From the NCBI RefSeq assembly GCF_033100395.1, contig NZ_JAWLVJ010000004.1, forward strand, positions 62,001 to 126,000: a stretch of DNA of 64,000 nt, given 5' to 3'. The number at the start of each line of letters is the position of its first letter. Position 1 is the stretch's first letter. Source of the DNA: Terasakiella sp033100395 (GTDB lineage: Bacteria; Pseudomonadota; Alphaproteobacteria; Rhodospirillales; Terasakiellaceae). The translations under genes and the position numbers were made by a program. Below the pieces are notes generated by a model, which saw only the letters and a list, made by a program, of their open reading frames with translations, was not told the DNA's origin and made no database searches. Positions 16,296 through 24,519 of the stretch are shown here, in pieces.

Positions 16296-17690
16296 ATGAG
16301 AAATAAAATGAATTTTCGAAAATCCTTCTTTTTCGGTGCGGCTGCGAGCGCCCTGTTATTTGCTTCACAGGCGAATGCTGAAACATTGAATGAAGCACTC
16401 ATCAAAGCCTATATGAACAACCCGACACTGAAATCTGAACGCGCGGCAGTACGGGCGACAGATGAAGGGGTTTCCCAGGCTTTGGCAAACTGGCGACCGG
16501 ACGTCTCCTGGACCGGTTCTGCTGGTCGTGCGATTAACGACAACAACGGCCGTACCGGGTCACAGCGTGAACAGATTATCACACCTGTTTCCAGTGCTTT
16601 CACTATCACACAACCAGTTTTTCGTGGCTTTCAGACTGTAGCAGCTACCGCAGAAGCAGAAGCGAACGTTAAAGCAGACCGCTGGCGCTTGATCGAAACA
16701 GAGCAAACGGTATTTCTGGACACGATCACTGCTTATTCAAACGTCATTCGCGACGTTGCCGTTCTGGAACTAAACCAAAACAACGAAGCCGTTCTGAAAC
16801 GCCAGCTGGAGGCGACCAAAGATCGCTTTGAAGTGGGTGAATTGACACGTACCGACGTTTCTCAAGCCGAAGCCCGTTATGCAAAATCAACTGCGGATCG
16901 TATTCAATCCCAAGGGGATTTGGAATCGTCTCGTGCTAATTACCAAAACCTGATTGGTGATCTGCCTACGGATCTGCAGGTCCCGACACTGCCAACCGAT
17001 TTGCCAACAAGTGCTGATGAAGCCATTGATCGCGCGACAAAGAATAACCCGACATTCCTCGCAAGCTTGTTTGATGAAGAAGCTGCAATAGAAAATGTCG
17101 ATGAAGTTGCAGGCCAATTGCTGCCGGAACTGGACCTGATTACAACACAGACGACGAACCTGGAATCGTCTTCACGTGGGTCGCGTGTTGATGAAACAAA
17201 AGTCAGCCTGTCGCTGACCATCCCCTTCTACCAGCAGGGCAGTGTATATTCCCAGGTTCGTGAAGCCAAACAAACAGCCGCACAACGCCGCATGGATATG
17301 GAACAGTCGCGCCGGGATGCGATTGAAGCTGCTCATGCTGGTTGGGAAGGTTTTGTAACCTCTCAGGCACGTATCCAATCGTTCCTTGCTCAAATCCGCG
17401 CCGCAGAAGTTGCGTTGGACGGCGTACAGCGTGAAGCAGCCGTTGGTTCGCGTACCGTACTTGATGTGCTGGATGCTGAACAGGAACTGCTGGATGCCAA
17501 AGTAAGCTTGGTGCGTGCGCAACGTGACGAACTGGTTGCCGTTTTTGAACTGAAACAGGCCATCGGTGATCTGACGGCAGATAAACTTGGTTTGGATACA
17601 GGGATTTATGATCCGGACGTCCACTATGATGAAGTACGTGATGCCTGGGTCGGCACATCATCGGTCGGCGACATTGACGAAATGAAATAA
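16296..17690 (+). CDS. tolC: TolC-family outer-membrane export channel
   Basis: A 464-residue outer-membrane channel. A signal peptide (RKSFFFGAAASALLFASQANA, predicted cut before ETLNEAL) is followed by two OEP repeats. Typical TolC landmarks are AYMNNPTLKSERAAVRATDE, a beta-strand region with ITQPVFRGFQT, VGELTRTDVSQAEARYAKS, and in the second half VGSRTVLDVLDAEQELLDAKV. It is longer and closer to classical TolC than the homologue at 8911, so it probably serves multidrug efflux and other type I exporters. The ATG at 16296 gives a good signal peptide; the ATG at 16308 would also do, and the frame is open to 16245. A CRP-like palindrome lies upstream. No terminator is obvious downstream. Confidence 0.92.
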   Translation: MRNKMNFRKSFFFGAAASALLFASQANAETLNEALIKAYMNNPTLKSERAAVRATDEGVSQALANWRPDVSWTGSAGRAINDNNGRTGSQREQIITPVSSAFTITQPVFRGFQTVAATAEAEANVKADRWRLIETEQTVFLDTITAYSNVIRDVAVLELNQNNEAVLKRQLEATKDRFEVGELTRTDVSQAEARYAKSTADRIQSQGDLESSRANYQNLIGDLPTDLQVPTLPTDLPTSADEAIDRATKNNPTFLASLFDEEAAIENVDEVAGQLLPELDLITTQTTNLESSSRGSRVDETKVSLSLTIPFYQQGSVYSQVREAKQTAAQRRMDMEQSRRDAIEAAHAGWEGFVTSQARIQSFLAQIRAAEVALDGVQREAAVGSRTVLDVLDAEQELLDAKVSLVRAQRDELVAVFELKQAIGDLTADKLGLDTGIYDPDVHYDEVRDAWVGTSSVGDIDEMK

Positions 17691-17787
17691 GCTGATAATA
17701 ATTAATTAAGACAAGGGTGCGTATAATTTTAGAAATCGGTTAAATCCGCTTTTTATCCATACGCTTAAATAATTCGGGTGATAGAAG

Positions 17788-18504
17788 ATGAGTGAAGAAA
17801 ACACAGAAGCCACGGAAGACGGTGCTGAACCGTCGATGGAGGACATCCTAGCCTCTATCCGCCGTATTCTTTCTGAAGATGAGGAAGAAGGTGGTGAAGG
17901 TGGCGAACCGGAAGCGGAGGCTGCACCCGAGCCAGAACCGGAGCCTGAACCCGAACCGGAGCCAGAGCCGGAACCGGAGCCTGAACCCGAACCGGAACCT
18001 GAACCAGAGCCCGAGCCGGAACCAGAGCCCGAGCCGGAACCAGAGCCCGAGCCGGAACCTGAACCAGAGCCTGAGCCAGAACCCATTATTGAAATGGAAG
18101 AGCCTGAGCCTGAGCCAGAACCTGAGCCGGAACCAATCATTGATGAATTAGACATTGATGACGATATCCTTGATCTGACATCAGATATGATGATTGAAGA
18201 GGAAGAACCGGAGCCAGCATTCGTGCCGGAACCAATTTCTGCCTCAGACGTTGCAGACCGAATCGTATCGCCACCAACTGTGGATGCCTCTACAGATGTT
18301 CTTTCTGAACTGGCAAAAGCGATTCTGGATCAACGCGACATCGCAGTTGGTACACGTGACATCACGCTGGAAGGTCTAACACGCGAAATCCTGCGCCCAA
18401 TGCTCAAAGAATGGCTGGATCGCAACCTGCCATACCTCATTGAACGTCTGGTGAAGAAAGAAATCGACATCATGATTAACCGCGCAGAACGTCTTGAAGA
18501 CTAA
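17788..18504 (+). CDS. popZ: PopZ-type polar organising protein (DUF2497) with Glu-Pro repeat
   Basis: PopZ self-assembles at the cell pole and anchors the chromosome origin through ParB in alphaproteobacteria. This 238-residue protein has the N-terminal binding helix SMEDILASIRRILSEDE (residues 16-32). The C-terminal oligomerisation helices follow the pattern LEGLTREILRPMLKEWLDRN and LVKKEIDIMINRAE. The middle, about residues 47-118, is a nearly pure Glu-Pro dipeptide tract. PopZ proteins do have an acidic Pro-rich linker, but this one is unusually regular. The ATG at 17788 has a short AGAAG ribosome site. The repetitive DNA makes a long open frame on the other strand, which is a shadow. valS follows behind a terminator. 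Confidence 0.92.
   Translation: MSEENTEATEDGAEPSMEDILASIRRILSEDEEEGGEGGEPEAEAAPEPEPEPEPEPEPEPEPEPEPEPEPEPEPEPEPEPEPEPEPEPEPEPEPEPEPIIEMEEPEPEPEPEPEPIIDELDIDDDILDLTSDMMIEEEEPEPAFVPEPISASDVADRIVSPPTVDASTDVLSELAKAILDQRDIAVGTRDITLEGLTREILRPMLKEWLDRNLPYLIERLVKKEIDIMINRAERLED
17929..18136 (+). repeat. In-frame Glu-Pro coding repeat in popZ
   Basis: A tandem array of six-base GAR-CCN units encoding (EP)n. A short EEP-type break (IIEMEE) interrupts it near 18088. The codons vary between GAG/GAA and CCG/CCA/CCT/CCC, so it is not a simple perfect repeat. Unit number may vary between strains. Confidence 0.9.
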
Positions 18505-18530
18505 ATAAGCGATTAATCTGCGAAAACCGA

Positions 18531-18558
18531 AGCGCCCGGGGTTGTCCTCGGGCGTTTT
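18531..18558 (+). terminator. Terminator after popZ
   Basis: CGCCCGGGG and CCTCGGGCG pair across a short loop, followed by TTTT. It is 27 bases after the popZ stop. Confidence 0.75.
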
Positions 18559-18612
18559 CGCGTTTATTAAATGCATTAAATTTGTCAAATTATATAGAAG
18601 GCCTTCTCAGTC

Positions 18613-21249
18613 ATGTTGGACAAGAAATTCAATCCCGCAGCCGTTGAGGAAAAGCACTACAAGCTTTGGGAAGAAAATAACGCATTTGCCGCAAACCATG
18701 AATCCGGCAAAGACCCTTACACCATCATGATGCCGCCACCCAACGTGACAGGCAGCCTTCACATGGGTCATGCACTAACATTTACCCTGCAAGATATCCT
18801 GATCCGCTATAACCGGATGAAAGGCAAAGACAGCCTGTGGCAACCCGGTACCGACCACGCTGGTATCGCAACCCAGATGGTTGTTGAACGCCGCCTCGAA
18901 GGTGAAGGCGTAACCCGCCATGATCTGGGTCGTGACAAGTTCATCGACAAAATCTGGGAATGGAAAGAAGAATCCGGTGGTACCATCGTTCAGCAGCTGC
19001 GTCGCCTGGGTGCGTCTGCTGACTGGGCGAAAGAACGCTTTACCATGGATGAAGGCCTGTCTGAAGCCGTTCGTAAAGTCTTCGTCGAACTTTATAAAGA
19101 CGACCTGATCTATCGCGACAAGAAACTGGTTAACTGGGATCCGAAACTGCACACAGCTATTTCTGATCTGGAAGTTGAACAGCGCGAAACCAATGGTAAA
19201 ATGTGGTACTTCAATTATCCGATTGAAGGCGAAAACGGCAAATACATTATGGTTGGTACAACCCGTCCAGAAACCATGCTGGGCGATACAGGTGTTGCTG
19301 TTCACCCCGATGATGAACGTTATAAAGACCTGGTTGGCAAGAACGTAATTCTGCCAATCGTAAACCGTGCGATTCCAATCGTTGCTGATGAATATGCTGA
19401 TCCTGAAAAAGGTTCCGGTGCAGTGAAAATTACCCCTGGTCATGACTTTAATGATTATGACGTGGGTAAGCGCTGCAATCTGGAAATCATCAACGTTCTG
19501 GACCTGAACGCCAATCTGAACGAAAACGTGCCTGAAAAATACCAGGGCATGGAACGTTTTGAAGCGCGTAAACAGATCGTCGCTGAAATGGAAGAACTCG
19601 GCCTGCTGGTCAAGATCGAAGAAAACCCAATGACCGTTCCTTATGGCGATCGTTCTGGCGTTGTGATCGAACCGTGGCTGACAGATCAGTGGTTTGTAAA
19701 AGCGGATGTTCTGGCAAAACCGGCATTAGAAGCCGTTGAAACAGGCAAGACGCGCTTTGTGCCCAAGCAATGGGAAAATACCTATTACGAATGGATGCGC
19801 AACATTCAGCCGTGGTGTATTTCCCGCCAAATCTGGTGGGGTCATCAAATCCCGGCATGGTTTGACGAAGACGGCAATGTCTATGTTGAATTGACCGAAG
19901 AAGATGCCCAAAAAGCAGCGGGCGAGGGCGTTAAGCTGACCCGTGAGACCGACGTACTTGATACCTGGTTTTCATCAGCACTTTGGCCGTTCTCTACATT
20001 GGGCTGGCCGGAAAAAACGCCGGAGCTTGAGAATTATTACACCACCGATGTGCTGGTCACAGGCTTTGACATTATCTTCTTCTGGGTTGCCCGGATGATG
20101 ATGATGGGCATTCACTTTATGGGTGAAGTACCGTTTAAAGACGTTTACATCCATGCGCTTGTTCGTGATGAACAGGGCGCCAAGATGTCCAAATCGAAAG
20201 GCAACGTCATTGATCCGCTCGAAATGATTGACGAATTCGGCGCGGATGCCATGCGTTTCACCCTGACAGCTATGGCGGCACAGGGCCGTGACATCAAATT
20301 GGCGAAAAGTCGTGTTGAAGGTTACCGTAATTTCGCAACCAAGCTTTGGAATGCCGCACGCTTCTGCCAAATGAACGGCTGTAAACCCGTTGCTGGTTTC
20401 GATGCAGCAAGCGTTAAGCACCCAGTTAACCGCTGGATCGTGGGTAAAGTTGGCGATGTGGCTGCCGAAGTTGGCCAACAGATTGATGATTATCGTTTCA
20501 ACGAGTCAGCAAATGCGATCTATGGCTTTGCCTGGGGGACCTTCTGTGACTGGTATCTGGAATTCACCAAACCAATCCTGAATGGGTCCGATGAAGCTGC
20601 GATTGAAGAAACCAAAGCAACAACCGCTTGGGTTCTGGATCAGATCCTGCACATCCTGCACCCATCCATGCCATACATCACCGAAGAACTTTGGGAATCT
20701 ATGGCTGATGAACGTGCAAACCAGCTGATCAGTGGTGCATGGCCAACAAAAGTGCTGGATGACGCTGACGCCAACGACGAAATGGACTGGCTGGTCAATC
20801 TGATTTCAACCATCCGTACAACCCGTTCGGAACTGAATGTGCCTGGCAGTGTGAAGCTGGATGTGTATCTGCACGGTGCGTCTGAAGTCACAGGTCAACG
20901 TCTGGAACGCAACATGGATCTGATCCTGCGTATGGCGCGTCTGGAAAAAATTGAACTGGTCGATGAAGCCATGGCAACAGGCTGTGTTCAGGAAGTTGTC
21001 AATGAATCCACTGTCTTCATTAACGTGGTTGACCATATGGACGTTGCGGCAGAAAAAGCCCGTCTGGAAAAAGAAATTGCCAATCTGGACAAGATCATCG
21101 GCGGGAAAGAGAAAAAGCTGTCGAACGAAAAATTCGTCAACAATGCACCTGCTGAAGTCGTTGCGACCGAACGCACAAAGGTTGCGGAACTGACAGAAAA
21201 GAACAACAAGTTCAAAGAAGCATTGGAACGCCTGGTGAGCGCGCTTTAA
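18613..21249 (+). CDS. valS: Valyl-tRNA synthetase
   Basis: An 878-residue class I aminoacyl-tRNA synthetase that charges tRNA-Val. The ATP-binding motifs are PPPNVTGSLHMGHAL (HIGH class, near residue 40) and KMSKSKGNV (near residue 525). Between them lies the editing domain with GTTRPETMLGDTGVAVHP. The anticodon-binding domain follows, and the protein ends in the coiled-coil arm that is typical of ValRS (EKARLEKEIANLDKIIGGKEKKL). It is full length and intact. The ATG at 18613 starts MLDKKFNPAAVEEKHY as in orthologues. A terminator follows. Confidence 0.97.
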   Translation: MLDKKFNPAAVEEKHYKLWEENNAFAANHESGKDPYTIMMPPPNVTGSLHMGHALTFTLQDILIRYNRMKGKDSLWQPGTDHAGIATQMVVERRLEGEGVTRHDLGRDKFIDKIWEWKEESGGTIVQQLRRLGASADWAKERFTMDEGLSEAVRKVFVELYKDDLIYRDKKLVNWDPKLHTAISDLEVEQRETNGKMWYFNYPIEGENGKYIMVGTTRPETMLGDTGVAVHPDDERYKDLVGKNVILPIVNRAIPIVADEYADPEKGSGAVKITPGHDFNDYDVGKRCNLEIINVLDLNANLNENVPEKYQGMERFEARKQIVAEMEELGLLVKIEENPMTVPYGDRSGVVIEPWLTDQWFVKADVLAKPALEAVETGKTRFVPKQWENTYYEWMRNIQPWCISRQIWWGHQIPAWFDEDGNVYVELTEEDAQKAAGEGVKLTRETDVLDTWFSSALWPFSTLGWPEKTPELENYYTTDVLVTGFDIIFFWVARMMMMGIHFMGEVPFKDVYIHALVRDEQGAKMSKSKGNVIDPLEMIDEFGADAMRFTLTAMAAQGRDIKLAKSRVEGYRNFATKLWNAARFCQMNGCKPVAGFDAASVKHPVNRWIVGKVGDVAAEVGQQIDDYRFNESANAIYGFAWGTFCDWYLEFTKPILNGSDEAAIEETKATTAWVLDQILHILHPSMPYITEELWESMADERANQLISGAWPTKVLDDADANDEMDWLVNLISTIRTTRSELNVPGSVKLDVYLHGASEVTGQRLERNMDLILRMARLEKIELVDEAMATGCVQEVVNESTVFINVVDHMDVAAEKARLEKEIANLDKIIGGKEKKLSNEKFVNNAPAEVVATERTKVAELTEKNNKFKEALERLVSAL

Positions 21250-21277
21250 CACATTCTTTGTATCTTTCTTTTACAGT

Positions 21278-21311
21278 AAAAAGCCTTACCTCTATCGGGG
21301 TAGGGCTTTTT
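21278..21311 (+). terminator. Terminator after valS
   Basis: AAAAAGCCTTACC pairs with GGTAGGGCTTTTT (one G-T pair) across an 8-base loop, ending in five T. It lies 28 bases after the stop. Confidence 0.88.
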
Positions 21312-21330
21312 CTATATGAGACTTGAAACG

Positions 21331-21837
21331 ATGGCCAACGAACCCACACCAGAAGAACGCGCAGAATATATTGTTAAGCGTCTTGAACTGTTTATCCGCG
21401 AAAACCGCGAACCTTTTAAGGGAATGAATTTTTCCAAGTGGCAGACCCTTGCCCGCGTGGAAATTGCCAATTCCATGAAGGATATCGAAAAAATGCATAA
21501 GACGGACGACCAGGTCAGTCGCCGTATGTTGTTTATTATCGGTTCATCCATCGCAACCATTGGCTTTTGGGGCGTAGCTGCTGCTTTTGGCAAGCTGGAT
21601 TACATGCTGGCAGGTATGATCTGCCTGATCGCAGGGATCGTGGTTTTGGCCCATGCGGGCGAATGGGCGACACGTAAAATGTGGAAAAAGGCAGCTGCGG
21701 CCAAAAGACAGCGATCTTATAACAACGCTGTCTCCCTTGATCGCCAGATTAAGCAAATGGAAAAAGACTTGAAAAACAAGGCGAAAGAGCTGGAAAAAAC
21801 CATCAACGCCGTGGGCAAAGCCATCCCGCCAAAATAA
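21331..21837 (+). CDS. Uncharacterised two-helix membrane protein with C-terminal coiled coil
   Basis: I do not recognise the family. The 168-residue protein has a soluble charged N terminus (PTPEERAEYIVKRLELFI), two adjacent membrane helices (about residues 67-84 and 91-108), and a basic C-terminal coiled coil rich in Lys, Glu and Leu (DRQIKQMEKDLKNKAKELEK). Both ends should face the cytosol. The ATG at 21331 is chosen. An in-frame ATG at 21316 would begin right at the end of the valS terminator with no room for a ribosome site, but it cannot be excluded. The gene sits alone between valS and a HAD-like gene. No function can be assigned. Confidence 0.65.
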   Translation: MANEPTPEERAEYIVKRLELFIRENREPFKGMNFSKWQTLARVEIANSMKDIEKMHKTDDQVSRRMLFIIGSSIATIGFWGVAAAFGKLDYMLAGMICLIAGIVVLAHAGEWATRKMWKKAAAAKRQRSYNNAVSLDRQIKQMEKDLKNKAKELEKTINAVGKAIPPK

Positions 21838-21925
21838 ATTTAAAAAGACTATTTGAAATATCATTTTGCCTCCCTACTTATATACAAATTTATAAAAACG
21901 AAGGCACAAAACTAGGGAGAAAAAC

Positions 21926-22447
21926 ATGGGGCTTAACACGCTGATCAATCCACCCGCGATGACCAATGGCAAGGTACCGGGGCTTTGTAAAGCACATCCA
22001 CTGGAATCGATCAGAGTTGGCGGCGTGATGGACATCGTGCGTGACTTTGATGTGGTTTTATTCAGTGCAGAAGATACACTCACTATCGACGGAAAAACCC
22101 ATCCGGCAGGCGCCGTGATGGTGCCAAGTCTGCGCAGGCTTGAAAAGAAACTTGCCGTCTTTTCTCTGGATGAACTCGTCTCAAGAGAAGAACTGACATC
22201 CAAGGTCAATTTCTTGGGTATGTCCTTTGCGCCAGAACGCATTTTGATGCGCGAAGACTTTGCAAACCTGAACAAAAAATTCCCCTTTGCGCCGAATCAT
22301 CGGATTTTGATGGTCTGTTCGGACGTGATAAACGAGGTTGCGTTGGGACGCGCACACGATTTAACCACCATGCTGATCACCAATCAGCGTGATGATCTTT
22401 CAAGTAAGCTGGGTATTGGATCACATTATGTAGCTTCCAGCGTATAA
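21926..22447 (+). CDS. HAD-like protein with lost catalytic aspartates
   Basis: A 173-residue protein that looks like the core of a NagD-type HAD phosphatase. The N-terminal segment FDVVLFSAEDTLTIDGKTHPAGAV aligns by eye to the HAD motif I region (hhhhDxDGTL), but both catalytic Asp are replaced (FSAED). The segment ILMVCSDVINEVALGRAHDL resembles motif IV (GDxxxxDI). The cap domain is missing or much reduced; typical NagD proteins have about 260 residues. An enzyme role is therefore unlikely, and a binding or structural role is possible. The ATG at 21926 has GGGAG 7 bases upstream. A terminator follows before ilvD. The HAD assignment is moderate and rests on pattern only. Confidence 0.6.
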   Translation: MGLNTLINPPAMTNGKVPGLCKAHPLESIRVGGVMDIVRDFDVVLFSAEDTLTIDGKTHPAGAVMVPSLRRLEKKLAVFSLDELVSREELTSKVNFLGMSFAPERILMREDFANLNKKFPFAPNHRILMVCSDVINEVALGRAHDLTTMLITNQRDDLSSKLGIGSHYVASSV

Positions 22448-22483
22448 GACTTTCCAAAGCTTACTTAGACCGTTATGTTAATC

Positions 22484-22513
22484 GCCCTGCTTGAAACGAG
22501 CAGGGCTTTATTT
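22484..22513 (+). terminator. Terminator before ilvD
   Basis: GCCCTGCT and AGCAGGGC form a perfect 8-base stem with a 7-base loop, followed by TTTATTTT. It ends the HAD-like gene transcript 36 bases after its stop. It could also act in the leader of ilvD, though no leader peptide is seen. Confidence 0.8.
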
Positions 22514-22539
22514 TGTGAAAGACCGTAAGGAAAAAGAAG

Positions 22540-24393
22540 ATGCCTGAATACCGTTCCCGCACGACGACACATGGACGTAATATGGCTGGTGCACGTGCCC
22601 TTTGGCGTGCAACTGGTATGAAAGATGGTGATTTTGACAAACCGATCATCGCCGTCGTCAACTCGTTCACACAATTTGTGCCGGGCCATGTGCATCTGAA
22701 AGACCTGGGTCAGTTGGTCGCTGCTGAAATTGAAAAAGCAGGCGGCATTGCCAAAGAATTTAACACCATCGCCGTTGACGACGGTATCGCCATGGGCCAT
22801 GACGGCATGCTTTACAGCCTGCCATCGCGTGACCTGATCGCGGACAGCGTTGAATATATGGTCAACGCCCACTGTGCTGATGCGATGGTTTGTATTTCCA
22901 ACTGTGACAAGATCACACCAGGTATGTTGATGGCTGCCATGCGCCTGAATATCCCTTGTGTCTTTGTTTCCGGTGGTCCAATGGAAGCGGGTAAAGTCAC
23001 CATAGATGATGTGGAACATTCCCTTGATCTGGTTGATGCCATGGTAAAAGCGGCAGATCCAAACGTTTCTGACGAAGAAGTCAATGAAATCGAACGTTCA
23101 GCCTGCCCAACATGTGGCTCTTGCTCTGGTATGTTTACGGCAAACTCCATGAACTGTCTGACCGAAGCCCTTGGGCTTTCTCTGCCAGGCAATGGTACAG
23201 TCGTTGCAACCCACGAAGACCGCAAGGACCTGTTCTTGCGTGCGGGGCGTCTGGTTGTCGATCTGTGTAAGCAATATTATGAAGAAGATGATGCAAGCGT
23301 TCTGCCACGCGGAATTGCGACCTTCGAAGCATTTGAAAACGCCATGACACTGGATATCGCCATGGGCGGGTCCACCAACACGGTTCTTCATATTCTAGCG
23401 ATTGCACAGGAAGCAGGCGTGGATTTCACCATGAAAGACATGGATCGTTTGTCCCGCAAAGTTCCCTGCCTGTGTAAGGTTGCGCCAAACATTGCAGATG
23501 TTCATATCGAAGATGTCCACCGTGCAGGTGGCATCGTTTCCATCCTTGGTCAGCTGGAGGCGGGCGGCCTGTTACATCGTGATGTATCAACCGTACATGA
23601 AAAGACGCTGGGTGAAGCACTTGATAAGTGGGATATCTCGCGCACATCTGATGAGGATGTTCACAAATTCTACAAGGCCGCACCGGGTGGCATTCCTACC
23701 CAGGTCGCTTTCTCCCAAGGGGCGCGTTATCGCGAACTGTGTGACGACCGCAAGGGCGGCATCATCCGCAGTGTTGAAGATGCCTTCACCAAAGATGGTG
23801 GCCTGGCTGTTCTTTACGGCAACATTGCTGAAGATGGTTGTGTTGTAAAAACAGCAGGTGTGGATGAAAGCATCTGGAAGTTCACAGGCAACGTTAAAAT
23901 CTGTGAAAGCCAGGATGAAGGTATCGCACGTATCCTGGGCGGTGAGATCAAAGCAGGTGACATTGTTGTCATCCGCTACGAAGGTCCAAAAGGTGGACCG
24001 GGCATGCAGGAAATGCTCTATCCAACCAGCTATCTGAAATCCATGGGCTTGGGTAAAGAATGCGCACTTCTGACCGATGGTCGTTTCTCTGGTGGCACAT
24101 CCGGTCTGTCTATCGGCCATGCTTCGCCTGAAGCTGCCAATGGCGGGGCAATTGGTCTGGCAGAAGAAGGTGATACCATCGTCATCGATATCCAGAACCG
24201 TTCCATCAATCTGGAAATTTCTGATGAAGAACTCGCCAAACGCCGTGCTGCAATGGAAGCCAAAGGCAAAGACGCCTGGAAACCGGTCAAGCCACGCGAA
24301 CGTTACGTCAGTCAGGCCCTTAAAGCCTATGCCGCCATGGCGACAAGTGCGGATAAAGGAGCGGTACGTGACGTATCGAAGCTTGAAGGTTAA
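22540..24393 (+). CDS. ilvD: Dihydroxy-acid dehydratase
   Basis: IlvD removes water from 2,3-dihydroxy acids in the last shared step of valine, leucine and isoleucine synthesis, and uses an Fe-S cluster. The 617-residue protein has the family start (RSRTTTHGRNMAGARALWRATG), the cluster-binding cysteines in VCISNCDKITPGM and RSACPTCGSCSGMFTANSMN, the carbamylated-lysine region and the C-terminal motif TDGRFSGGTSGLSIGHASPEA. It is of the long, E. coli-like type and intact. The ATG at 22540 is preceded by GTAAGGAAAAAGAAG, a good ribosome site. It is followed by a strong terminator. Confidence 0.97.
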   Translation: MPEYRSRTTTHGRNMAGARALWRATGMKDGDFDKPIIAVVNSFTQFVPGHVHLKDLGQLVAAEIEKAGGIAKEFNTIAVDDGIAMGHDGMLYSLPSRDLIADSVEYMVNAHCADAMVCISNCDKITPGMLMAAMRLNIPCVFVSGGPMEAGKVTIDDVEHSLDLVDAMVKAADPNVSDEEVNEIERSACPTCGSCSGMFTANSMNCLTEALGLSLPGNGTVVATHEDRKDLFLRAGRLVVDLCKQYYEEDDASVLPRGIATFEAFENAMTLDIAMGGSTNTVLHILAIAQEAGVDFTMKDMDRLSRKVPCLCKVAPNIADVHIEDVHRAGGIVSILGQLEAGGLLHRDVSTVHEKTLGEALDKWDISRTSDEDVHKFYKAAPGGIPTQVAFSQGARYRELCDDRKGGIIRSVEDAFTKDGGLAVLYGNIAEDGCVVKTAGVDESIWKFTGNVKICESQDEGIARILGGEIKAGDIVVIRYEGPKGGPGMQEMLYPTSYLKSMGLGKECALLTDGRFSGGTSGLSIGHASPEAANGGAIGLAEEGDTIVIDIQNRSINLEISDEELAKRRAAMEAKGKDAWKPVKPRERYVSQALKAYAAMATSADKGAVRDVSKLEG

Positions 24394-24421
24394 GTTCTAA
24401 GCTTAATTGGAAGAAACCTGT

Positions 24422-24448
24422 GCCCCGGCAAAGGCCGGGGCCTTTTTT
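24422..24448 (+). terminator. Terminator after ilvD
   Basis: GCCCCGGC and GCCGGGGC pair around a 4-base loop and are followed by CTTTTTT. It is 28 bases after the ilvD stop. Confidence 0.92.
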
Positions 24449-24452
24449 ATGC

Positions 24453-24511
24453 GTCATCCCTGCGAAGGCAGGGATCTCTTGGTCGTAGATTCCTGCCTTC
24501 GCAGGAATGAC
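24453..24511. repeat. REP-like palindromic intergenic element
   Basis: A 59-base imperfect palindrome. Each outer arm is itself a hairpin (TCCCTGCGAAGGCAGGGA and TTCCTGCCTTCGCAGGAA). The ends read GTCAT and ATGAC. It resembles the dispersed GTCATTCC-type repeats with CGAA centres found between genes in many proteobacteria. Only one copy is in the window. It fills the gap between the convergent ilvD and nlpD genes. Confidence 0.75.
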
Positions 24512-24519
24512 AGAGTGTA

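Noticed and set aside
17706..18155. Minus-strand open frame of Gly-Ser repeats opposite popZ
   Set aside because: It is the complement of the Glu-Pro repeat in popZ, with no ribosome site. A shadow.
18775..19443. Minus-strand 222-codon open frame opposite valS
   Set aside because: It is inside valS and has no recognisable protein pattern.
22484..22513. Attenuator for ilvD
   Set aside because: The hairpin is a plain terminator of the upstream gene; no leader peptide with Ile/Val/Leu codons is seen between it and ilvD.
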